From positions 1 to 10,397 of the forward strand of contig JAPKHB010000103.1 in NCBI GenBank assembly GCA_026647295.1: a stretch of DNA of 10,397 nt, written 5' to 3'. This document shows, piece by piece, positions 1 through 5,508 of this stretch. The notes beneath the pieces were generated by a model. The model did not search any database and was not told the DNA's origin. It worked only from the letters and a program-made list of their open reading frames with translations. The position numbers and the translations under genes were made by a program. Position 1 is the first letter of the stretch. Each line of letters begins with the position of its first letter. Source of the stretch: Planctomycetota bacterium. Its GTDB lineage: Bacteria; Planctomycetota; PLA2; JAEUHO01.

Positions 1-1
1 C

Positions 2-358
2 GCTGACGGCCTCGACCGCTGTGGGGGGCGCGGCGGCGTGCTGCTCGTGCTGGAGGACGACGCCCTCTTCCCGCCCGACTTCGCCGAGAAGGCCGAGCGG
101 TTCCTGCTCTCGGTACCCAAGTACTGGGACCAGCTCTACTTCGGCGGCCAGCACCGCGGCGGCCAGCCCGTCCGAAAGGCCTGCAAGAGGCCCGGGCAAT
201 CGCGCCGCGAGCCCCGAGCCCGTCCGCGCGCCGGCGAGGACCTTGCCGGCGGCGAGCGTCGCCCACGCGGCGGCCGCGGCCAGCGCGGCCAGGCGCGGGG
301 CGAGGGGGGCGGCGCGATCGGCCCGGAAGGTCACGGACCTACCGGCACGCGCAGGTGA
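2..358 (+). pseudogene. Fragment of a glycosyltransferase family 25-like gene, broken at both ends
   Basis: The frame is open at the left edge and runs to a TGA at 356-358. Only its first part looks like a real protein. Residues encoded by about 38-165 contain VLLVLEDDALFPPDF and later VPKYWDQLYFGGQH. These match the LEDDA and WD-LY-GGQH signatures of the GT25/LPS glycosyltransferase family, which transfers sugars in lipopolysaccharide or related glycan synthesis. After about position 180-195 the translation becomes an Arg/Gly/Pro-rich run. The next family element, normally an RTHAYA-type motif, is absent there. The tail also antisense-overlaps the 3' end of the cysteine-rich gene at 339-358. 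The likely reading is a family fragment whose 3' part has been replaced by unrelated DNA. The family call is from motif recognition only. A GTG at 38 lies in frame but is not a credible start, because the family normally has sequence before LEDDA. Confidence 0.55.
182..334 (-). CDS. Possible N-terminus of an exported or membrane protein (partial, unrecognised)
   Basis: A GTG at 334-332 lies 4 nt beyond the stop of the upstream cysteine-rich gene and opens a frame with no stop through to the window edge. The first residues are VTFRADRAAPLAPRLAAL, followed by a hydrophobic Ala/Leu stretch (about residues 13-30) ending near AAGKVLAG. This resembles an uncleaved signal anchor or a signal peptide. 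From about 180-195 leftwards the same frame only runs antisense to the glycosyltransferase-25 fragment, so the real gene probably ends abruptly there. Its position suggests co-transcription with the cysteine-rich gene. The ribosome-binding site is weak, and Ala-rich open frames arise easily by chance at this GC content, so this is tentative. No function can be assigned. Confidence 0.3.
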
Positions 359-749
359 CGTGGGCCAGGTGCGGGTTCTCGCCCGGCTGCAGCGCCACGT
401 AGCACCACAGGCCCTGGTAGAGGCAGTCCTCCACCATGCAGTGCACGTTGCCCACCGAGGGGTTGCTGGGGGAGGGGGAGAAGCCCAGGATGCACAGCGC
501 CGACGTGGCCGAACTGCTGCCGCACACGCAGTACTGGTAGACGATCCCGTTGAGCGTGAACGAGCCCTCGTTGCAGTAGTCGTTGTAGTCGGGGTTGCAC
601 AGGAGGCGCGGGCAGCCGCCCAGGCGGTGGTAGGTGCCCTGCGCGAAGCGCACGTCGTAGCGGCAGCCGTCGCCCTGGGCGCGGGCGAGCTCGACGCCGC
701 CGATCAGGATGGCCGCGAGCGCGGCGGCCTGGAGGAAGCGGATCAACAT
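339..749 (-). CDS. Small secreted cysteine-rich protein with two tandem six-Cys modules
   Basis: A 136-residue protein of no family I recognise. Residues 1-26 form a Sec signal peptide: MLIRF, a hydrophobic core AAALAAILIGG, then ELARAQG with a plausible AxA-type cleavage after ARA. The mature chain has 12 cysteines (29, 46, 51, 59, 74, 76, 86, 104, 109, 116, 133, 135). They fall into two copies of one pattern: C-x16-C-x4-C-x7-C-x14-C-x-C, then C-x17-C-x4-C-x6-C-x16-C-x-C. This implies an internal duplication of a disulfide-stabilised domain, exported and probably oxidised in the periplasm or outside the cell. The start is set by a strong AAGGAG 6 nt upstream of ATG and by the signal peptide. 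A longer upstream open frame in the same register overlaps the divergent gene and is not credible. The gene is divergent from the 868-1647 gene across 118 nt. Its role is unknown; toxin-like, adhesin, inhibitor or binding roles are all possible. Confidence 0.85.
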   Translation of the reverse strand: MLIRFLQAAALAAILIGGVELARAQGDGCRYDVRFAQGTYHRLGGCPRLLCNPDYNDYCNEGSFTLNGIVYQYCVCGSSSATSALCILGFSPSPSNPSVGNVHCMVEDCLYQGLWCYVALQPGENPHLAHVTCACR

Positions 750-755
750 GGGGGA

Positions 756-761
756 CTCCTT
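756..761 (-). promoter_or_regulatory. Shine-Dalgarno site of the cysteine-rich gene
   Basis: On the minus strand, AAGGAG is followed by a 6-nt spacer (TCCCCC) and ATG at 749-747. It is the best ribosome-binding site in the window, and it fixes the start at the signal-peptide methionine rather than at the much longer upstream open frame. Confidence 0.8.
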
Positions 762-764
762 GGG

Positions 765-782
765 GGGCGCGACGCCGCGCCC
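765..782. repeat. Inverted repeat in the 5' leader of the cysteine-rich gene
   Basis: GGGCGCG and CGCGCCC form a perfect 7-bp stem around the 4-nt loop ACGC. It lies just upstream of the AAGGAG site in the transcript of the 339-749 gene. It could be a leader hairpin affecting translation, or a protein-binding dyad. At this GC content such short stems also arise by chance. Confidence 0.35.
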
Positions 783-831
783 TGCCCCCTCCTCGCGCGA
801 CCCGGCGCGCAGGTTTCGCCGGCGTGCCCCG

Positions 832-850
832 CCAGCCGATGAGAGGCTGG
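832..850. repeat. Inverted repeat upstream of the 868 start
   Basis: CCAGCC and GGCTGG form a 6-bp stem around the 7-nt loop GATGAGA, 17 nt before the ATG at 868. The only purine-rich, Shine-Dalgarno-like run (GAGAGG, 841-846) sits in the loop and 3' arm. The hairpin could therefore mask a ribosome-binding site that is already too far from the start. Functional meaning is inferred only from position. Confidence 0.35.
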
Positions 851-867
851 AATCAACGGCTTCGCCC

Positions 868-1647
868 ATGCGCCTTTCCCTCCTCATCGCCGGCGTCGCC
901 CTGCTCGGCCTGGCCGGCGCGGCCGCCGGCTGGTTCAGCGGCGGCGCGCGGGAGCCGGGCTGCGAGCCCGGGGTCCCCGGGCCGCCTTCCGCCGCGGCCC
1001 CGGCCGGCGGGCCCGCGCCGGCGCTGCGGGGGGGCGCGCCCGAGCCGGCCACGCCGGCCGCGCCGGCGGCCGTGCGCGTACGAGCCCCCGGACCGGACCT
1101 GGGGGCCCGGGTAAAGGCCGTGCTCGCCGGCCCGCCCGAGGCGCTGGAGGCGCGCGCGCTCGAAGCCCTCGCTGGGGGGGACCCCGCGTTCGCCCTGCGG
1201 CTCCTCCAGGGGCTCGCGGGGCGCCGCCTCACGCCGGCGCTGGCCGCCGGCCTTGGGGACGCCGCGCGCGGCGCCGTCAAGGCGGGTGCGGCCCCGGGCC
1301 CCTTCGTCGAGGCGCTGCTCGCGCTGGGGCCGCCGGGGCCGGAGGTCGCCGGGGGCCTGCTCGACCTGCTCGAACGCGCCGACGATCCGGTCGCGCGCCG
1401 CATCGAGCGGGGCCTGTCGGGGGAACTGGCCCGCGAGGCCCGCGCCGTGGTCACGCGGCGGGCGGCCGCCCTGGCGCTTGCGGGCTCCTCGGAGGGCCGG
1501 CGCACCGCGGCGGTGCGCCTCCTCTACCGCCACGGGAGCGCCGCCCACGCGGCGTTGCTGCGCCAGGTGGCCGAGGACGCCGGGGCGGCGGAGGCCACGC
1601 GGGCGCTGGCCGCCTGGGCGGCCGGCGAACTGGACGCCCGCCGGTGA
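868..1647 (+). CDS. Membrane-anchored or exported Ala-rich alpha-helical (HEAT-like) protein, unknown function
   Basis: A 259-residue protein I cannot assign to a named family. Residues 4-23 (SLLIAGVALLGLAGAAAGWF) are a hydrophobic signal sequence or membrane anchor directly after MR. Residues 24-76 are a low-complexity Pro/Ala/Gly linker. From about 77 to the end the chain is a series of amphipathic Ala/Leu helices, such as RALEALAGGDPAFALRLL and later RRTAAVRLLYRHGS. Their spacing of roughly 30-40 residues is reminiscent of HEAT/ARM-type solenoids, which usually mediate protein contacts. The ATG at 868 was chosen because it begins the hydrophobic segment. The in-frame extension upstream to 709 would run antisense into the cysteine-rich gene and is Arg/Pro-rich. 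The ribosome-binding site is poor. The gene is divergent from the cysteine-rich secreted gene, so the two may share regulation. It converges with the polysaccharide operon. Confidence 0.7.
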   Translation: MRLSLLIAGVALLGLAGAAAGWFSGGAREPGCEPGVPGPPSAAAPAGGPAPALRGGAPEPATPAAPAAVRVRAPGPDLGARVKAVLAGPPEALEARALEALAGGDPAFALRLLQGLAGRRLTPALAAGLGDAARGAVKAGAAPGPFVEALLALGPPGPEVAGGLLDLLERADDPVARRIERGLSGELAREARAVVTRRAAALALAGSSEGRRTAAVRLLYRHGSAAHAALLRQVAEDAGAAEATRALAAWAAGELDARR

Positions 1648-1717
1648 GAATACGTGTTCAGGAGTCGGAGTTGGGAGGGTTCGGCTCGCTGGATGCTCGG
1701 CCGGGGTTCGCCGTGCT

Positions 1718-1733
1718 GCGCCACACGTGGCGC
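1718..1733. repeat. Perfect 7-bp inverted repeat
   Basis: GCGCCAC and GTGGCGC flank a 2-nt centre (AC). The short centre makes this either a dyad for a dimeric DNA-binding protein or the core of a hairpin once the inner pair opens. It lies 71 nt past the 1647 stop and 166 nt past the opposing stop at 1899. Confidence 0.4.
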
Positions 1734-1792
1734 TTGCCCCGCGAGGACGACACGGCAAAGGGCCTCCGCCCGGGGCCTGGCCAACCCGGCCC

Positions 1793-1810
1793 CTCGCCGC
1801 CTGCGGCGAG
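1793..1810. repeat. Perfect 8-bp inverted repeat, possible terminator stem
   Basis: CTCGCCGC and GCGGCGAG flank a CT centre. As RNA this would be a very stable 7-bp stem with a 4-nt CCTG loop. It is the strongest stem in the convergent region and a candidate bidirectional transcription block, although no U-tract follows on either strand. A second stem, GGGGCC/GGCCCC (1772-1777/1788-1793), shares position 1793 with it, so the two could be alternative folds. Confidence 0.4.
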
Positions 1811-1898
1811 CGTCGGCCATGGGCCTGCGTCCAGCGGGCCGCACTTCCGTAGTTCCGACCCGTGAACGCCTACCGGTGAGGTCGGGCTCCGGGCCGGG

Positions 1899-2903
1899 CT
1901 ACGCGCGGCGCGGCCAAAGGCCGCGCGCCCGCAGCCGGAACACCGCGTAGGGCAGGTCGCTGCCGACGTTGACGCGCGGCAGCGCGAAGGGATCGGACCC
2001 CGCCTCGGCCAGCCCCTCGACGGTCGAGAGCGCGTAGGGCACGCCCAGCGCGCCCACGGCCTGCGACGCGCGGGCGTCGAAGTCGACCGCCCGGCCGTTC
2101 GGGTACGCGAAGACCCGCGGCATTCGCCCGAGCCGGCGCGCCACTTCGCCCTGGCTGCGCGCGATCGTCTCGCGGACCTCGTCGTCCGACAGGCGCGAGA
2201 GGATCTCGTGGCGTGTCGTGTGCGCGCCAAAGGCCACGTGGCCCGTGGCGCCGAGCGCGCGCACGTCCTCCCAGTCCAGGAGCCTGAACTCGCCCGGGTC
2301 CGGGTCGGGGGGCGCCCCGAGTTGCTCGAGCCACTGCGCGAGCACGACGCGCTTGCGCGGCGCCGGGAGCGCCTTGAGCGCCGTGAGCGCCCGGCCGAGC
2401 GCCTCCGCGCGGCGCTCCGCGCCCGAGAGGTCGAGGATCCCCAGGCCCGCGGCGCCCGCGTCGAGCGCTCGGGCGGAGGTGGCGCGCACGGCGAGGTAGA
2501 GCCGGTCGGGCCACGGCACCTCGGCCGTGCCCACCAGGTCGGTGATGAGGAACACCGTGGCGTGCAGGCCCAACGCGGCCAGCAGCGGCAGGGCGAGGTC
2601 GCGCACGCTGCGGTAGCCGTCGTCGAAGGTGAGCGCGCAGGCCCGGGGGGGGAGCGTGCCGGCCACGAGCCGGTCCAGGGCCTCCTCCAGGGGGAGGGGG
2701 TGGAGGTTGCGGGACACCCAGCGCACCTGGCGCTCGAAGGCCTCCAGCGGCAGTTGGTGCCAGCAGAAGGGCTCGAGCCGGCGCTCCACCAGCCCGTGGT
2801 ACATGAGGATCGCGAGCCGCCGGCGCGAGCCGGGCCACAGGCGCGCGCCCAGGTCGGCCAGCTCGGCGACCGGGACGGCCAGGCCCTGGCGCAGCGAGGT
2901 CAT
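1899..2903 (-). CDS. NodB-type polysaccharide deacetylase
   Basis: A 334-residue carbohydrate esterase family 4 protein, expected to remove N- or O-acetyl groups from a surface polysaccharide or its intermediates. Visible motifs are MYHGL (34-38), TFDDG (92-96: D94 the predicted catalytic base, D95 a metal ligand), AHTTRH (227-232: H228 and H232 as metal ligands) and FAYPNGR (265-271). About 130 residues separate motifs 1 and 2, giving a helical insertion that includes a PWPDRLY segment at 130-136, as seen in other exopolysaccharide-locus deacetylases. No signal peptide is evident, so it is either cytoplasmic or exported by an unclear route. The start ATG overlaps the previous gene's stop (ATGA) with no good ribosome-binding site, which points to translational coupling. 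It is the last gene of the four-gene operon. Family assignment is firm; the substrate is unknown. Confidence 0.9.
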   Translation of the reverse strand: MTSLRQGLAVPVAELADLGARLWPGSRRRLAILMYHGLVERRLEPFCWHQLPLEAFERQVRWVSRNLHPLPLEEALDRLVAGTLPPRACALTFDDGYRSVRDLALPLLAALGLHATVFLITDLVGTAEVPWPDRLYLAVRATSARALDAGAAGLGILDLSGAERRAEALGRALTALKALPAPRKRVVLAQWLEQLGAPPDPDPGEFRLLDWEDVRALGATGHVAFGAHTTRHEILSRLSDDEVRETIARSQGEVARRLGRMPRVFAYPNGRAVDFDARASQAVGALGVPYALSTVEGLAEAGSDPFALPRVNVGSDLPYAVFRLRARGLWPRRA

Positions 2904-4132
2904 GGCGGAGAGCCTACGCGGCCGCCCGGGCGGTCGCGCTCCACGAGGTCGCGCCACAGCGCGGCCTGGAGCGGGGCGATGCGGTCCCAGTCGTAGCGCG
3001 CGAGTACCTGTTCGCGGCCGCGGGCGGCGAGCCGACGGGCTTCCTGCGGGTGTTGGAGGAGGTCCAGGACGGCCGCGGCGAAGGCCTCGGCGCCGTCGGC
3101 CAGGCGCAGCCCGCCTTCGAGTTCCAGCCCCTCGGCTCCGACGGGCGTGCTCACCACGGGCCGCCCCAGGGCGAGGGCCTCGCAGATCTTGAGGCGCGAG
3201 CCGCCCCCGATGCGCAGGGGCACCAGGCTCAGCGCCGCGCCGCGCACCGCGGGCCGCACGTCGGGCGCGTCGGCCAGCAGTTCCGCGGACGGCTCGGCCG
3301 CCACGCGCGCGGCGAGCCAGGCGGGGGGCCGGCGGCCCACGACGAGCAGCCGGGCCGCCGGACGCTGGCCCTTCACGCGCGGCCAGATCTCCTCGAGCAG
3401 CCAGCGCACGGCGTCCTGGTTGGGGCGCCAGTCCAGCGCCCCCACGAACACGCAGCGCTCCGGGTCCACCGGCCGGTCGGGGTCCGGCCGGAAGGCCGCG
3501 ACGTCCACGCCGTTGGGCACGGTCGTCACCGGCGTGCCCGGCACGAGCGCGCGGATCCGCTCGGCGTCGTGCGGGCTCACGGCCGTCACCGCCGTCGCGC
3601 GGGCGAAGGCCTCGCGTTCGTAGCGGGCGACCTTGCGCGCCTGGAGGCCGATGTAGGCGCGCCGCAGCCCGCGGGGCTCGTGCGCGTGGTAGCGGGCCCA
3701 GATGTCGGCCTCCAGGTTGTGCGCCGACACCACGACCGGAAGGGCGCAGGACTCCGGCACGTTGGCCAGGAGCGGGGTCCACTCCACGTGCACCAGGTCG
3801 ACGGCGCGGGTGGCCAGCACCCGGGCCACGGCCCGGCCCAGGGCGCGCGAGCGGTGCGCCATCACCATGTAGGGAACGCCGAGCAGGAGGTTGCGCGCGA
3901 GGTCCAGCGCGAAGCCCGGGCCGCGCTTGGGCCGGGGGCGGCGGCGCACCGGCCAGGGCTCGACCCCGGCCGCGCGCGCGGCCTCGAGCGCCCGGGGCTC
4001 GTCGCCGGCCGTCGGGTAGGCGAGCCGGATCTCGGCCTCGCCGGCCAGCCGCGACAGCAGGGCCGCGGTGCGGATGCGCTTGCCGCTGTCGGGCGGCCAG
4101 GGCAGCGCCTCGTCGATGACGAGCACGCGCAT
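2900..4132 (-). CDS. GT4-family glycosyltransferase
   Basis: A 410-residue GT-B fold glycosyltransferase that probably adds a sugar from a nucleotide-sugar donor to a lipid-linked or growing glycan at the cytoplasmic membrane face. The N-terminal Rossmann domain starts MRVLVIDEALPWPPDSGKRIR (first 21 residues), with the usual acceptor-side glycine loop at 13-22. VHVEW is at 114-118, SAHNLE at 136-141 and VPNGVD at 205-210. The C-terminal donor domain has FVGALDWRPNQDAV at 229-242 and GGGSRLKICEALALGRPVVS at 309-328. In the EX7E position the first Glu is replaced by Gly310, while the second is Glu318; this GGG(S/T)RLK variant is a known subgroup of GT4 enzymes. It overlaps the upstream gene by 1 nt (TGATG) and the downstream gene by ATGA. 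A GAGGG about 7 nt before the ATG serves as ribosome-binding site. Donor and acceptor are unknown. Confidence 0.9.
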   Translation of the reverse strand: MRVLVIDEALPWPPDSGKRIRTAALLSRLAGEAEIRLAYPTAGDEPRALEAARAAGVEPWPVRRRPRPKRGPGFALDLARNLLLGVPYMVMAHRSRALGRAVARVLATRAVDLVHVEWTPLLANVPESCALPVVVSAHNLEADIWARYHAHEPRGLRRAYIGLQARKVARYEREAFARATAVTAVSPHDAERIRALVPGTPVTTVPNGVDVAAFRPDPDRPVDPERCVFVGALDWRPNQDAVRWLLEEIWPRVKGQRPAARLLVVGRRPPAWLAARVAAEPSAELLADAPDVRPAVRGAALSLVPLRIGGGSRLKICEALALGRPVVSTPVGAEGLELEGGLRLADGAEAFAAAVLDLLQHPQEARRLAARGREQVLARYDWDRIAPLQAALWRDLVERDRPGGRVGSPP

Positions 4133-5508
4133 CAGGGGCCCTCGGGCGGCAGGCGGCAGATGCCGTGGCGCACCTTGCCGTTGGGTTCGGGTTCGATGCG
4201 GCCGACGGCCTCGGGCAGGAGGCGCAACTCGCCCGCGAAGAGGCGTTCCAGGAAGGCGAGGTACGGGCCCAGGTCCGCCGGGCGGAAGTCCGGGCCCGGC
4301 ACGTAGCGCACCGTGAGGTGGTCCCAGTCCTCCTGGACGAGTTGCACGTCCAACAGCCCGAGGCCGGTCTGCTGGGCCGGCCGCATGTCGGCCAGGGTGC
4401 TGCTCAAGCGCCGCCCCGAACGCAGGCGGAAGATGTCGCCCACGCGGCCGTCGATGCGGTCCAGGGTCGGGCGCGCATCGCCGCAGGGACACGGGCCCGC
4501 CGAGAGCCGGCCCGTGTCGCCCGTCTCGTAGCGCAGGAGGGGCATGGCGCGGTTGAGCAGGTCGGTCGCCCGCAGCACCCCCGCGGCGTCGACCTCGAGC
4601 ACCACCCCCAGCGGGTTGAGGTGCAGGCGGTGGTGGGTGGGGCATTCGGCGGCGATCCAGCCCATCTCGCGGGAGCCGTAGAAGGAGAGCACGTTCGCCC
4701 CCAGCGCCTCGTGCACCCGCGCGCGCTGGTCGGCGAACACAGGTTCGGCGGTGAGCACGACCATCGGGACGTGCAGGCGCCGGCCGCGCGCGAGCAGGTG
4801 GCGGGCGAGGAGGTCGGCCGCGCTCGGGTAGGCTTGCAGCACGGCCGGCCGGAAGCGCTCCAGGCGCGTGGCGTAGGCGTCCAGGCGCGCCTCGTCCAGC
4901 CGTCCGGCGTGCAGCAGGAGGGCGCGCGGCAGCGCGCGCTCGAAGAGGTCGTCCTTCCAGCGCCGAAGGCGCGAAAGGCCCCCCGCGGGAAGGTCCGCCG
5001 CCGCCCCCCACAGGTAGGCCGCGCGGGCCCCCCGGGGCCAGCCCATGCGGCGCTTGAGCACCTCGGTCAAGGCGTCCTTGCGCCGGGCGGCCTCCCGGTC
5101 CTGCCAAAGGCGCAGGGGCTCGCCCGTCGTCCCGCCGGTCACGATGGGCACGATCCGCGTGGGGGCCCCGGGCCCGCGGGCGCAGAGGGCCTCGGCGTGG
5201 GCCCGGACCTCGGCGCGCGTGAGCGGGGCGAGGCGCGCGAGGTCCTCCGGCCCCGTCAGCCGCGCCGGGTCCAGGTCGGCGCGGCGCAGGCGCTCGGCGT
5301 GGAAGGGGACCCGCGCCGCGGCCCAGGCCAGGAGGTCGCGAAGGTCCTGGGTCTGTCGGGCCCGAAGCCCGGCCGCGTCGGCGTGCGCGTAGAAGCGCGC
5401 CGCCGCCGGCGCGTAGCGCCGCCAGGCGCCCCGGCCGGTCAGGCGCTCGCCGAGCCATTGCAGGGTGCGGCCGGCGAACGTGCCGCGGGGGGGCAGCGGC
5501 CTAGGCAC
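4132..5508 (-). CDS. PaaK/CapK-like adenylate-forming protein (ANL superfamily)
   Basis: A 458-residue member of the phenylacetate-CoA ligase-like family. Such proteins in surface-glycan loci are often labelled CapK, and their true substrates are mostly unknown. Expected chemistry is ATP-dependent adenylation of a carboxylate, possibly then transferred to CoA, a carrier or the glycan. Visible motifs are the phosphate-binding loop TGGTTGEP (124-131), FYGSREMGWIAAEC (276-289), TDLLNRAMPLLRYETGDTG (315-333, with Asp331 in the nucleotide-ribose position), the CPCG turn (340-343) and a C-terminal PNGKVRH with Lys445 as the probable catalytic lysine. The start is a GTG at 5508-5506, chosen because GAGGTG lies 4 nt upstream; this overlaps the previous gene by 8 nt. 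Longer in-frame starts run back into that gene. It is paralogous to the gene at 6744-8075. A role in phenylacetate degradation is unlikely, since no paa genes are nearby. Confidence 0.85.
   Translation of the reverse strand: MPRPLPPRGTFAGRTLQWLGERLTGRGAWRRYAPAAARFYAHADAAGLRARQTQDLRDLLAWAAARVPFHAERLRRADLDPARLTGPEDLARLAPLTRAEVRAHAEALCARGPGAPTRIVPIVTGGTTGEPLRLWQDREAARRKDALTEVLKRRMGWPRGARAAYLWGAAADLPAGGLSRLRRWKDDLFERALPRALLLHAGRLDEARLDAYATRLERFRPAVLQAYPSAADLLARHLLARGRRLHVPMVVLTAEPVFADQRARVHEALGANVLSFYGSREMGWIAAECPTHHRLHLNPLGVVLEVDAAGVLRATDLLNRAMPLLRYETGDTGRLSAGPCPCGDARPTLDRIDGRVGDIFRLRSGRRLSSTLADMRPAQQTGLGLLDVQLVQEDWDHLTVRYVPGPDFRPADLGPYLAFLERLFAGELRLLPEAVGRIEPEPNGKVRHGICRLPPEGP

Larger units (their letters stand above)
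1648..1898. other. Convergent intergenic region with several inverted repeats
   Basis: About 250 nt between two converging genes, visibly less GC-extreme than its surroundings, with no convincing coding frame. It contains at least three perfect inverted repeats: 1718-1724/1727-1733, 1772-1777/1788-1793 and 1793-1800/1803-1810. None is followed by a T-run on either strand, so they are not classical intrinsic terminators. They could still slow or end converging transcription, or belong to a repeated intergenic element. No RNA gene is recognised. Confidence 0.5.

Noticed and set aside
339..1505. 388-residue minus-strand open frame extending the cysteine-rich protein
   Set aside because: The extension is Arg/Ser/Pro-rich, antisense to the helical protein, and would place a perfect signal peptide and ribosome-binding site in the middle of a protein.
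1718..1810. Classical intrinsic terminators in the convergent region
   Set aside because: The stems are stable but no run of T follows them on either strand, so a standard rho-independent terminator is not supported.
1899..3782. 627-residue minus-strand open frame that would extend the deacetylase
   Set aside because: The part beyond 2903 lies out of frame inside the GT4 gene and has the Arg/Ala/Pro-rich composition of a GC-rich shadow frame. The ATGA junction at 2900-2903 gives the natural start.
2900..5458. 852-residue minus-strand open frame
   Set aside because: Only its last 410 codons are the GT4 gene. The front is an Arg/Pro/Gly-rich out-of-frame reading of the PaaK-like gene, whose own frame carries all the ANL motifs.
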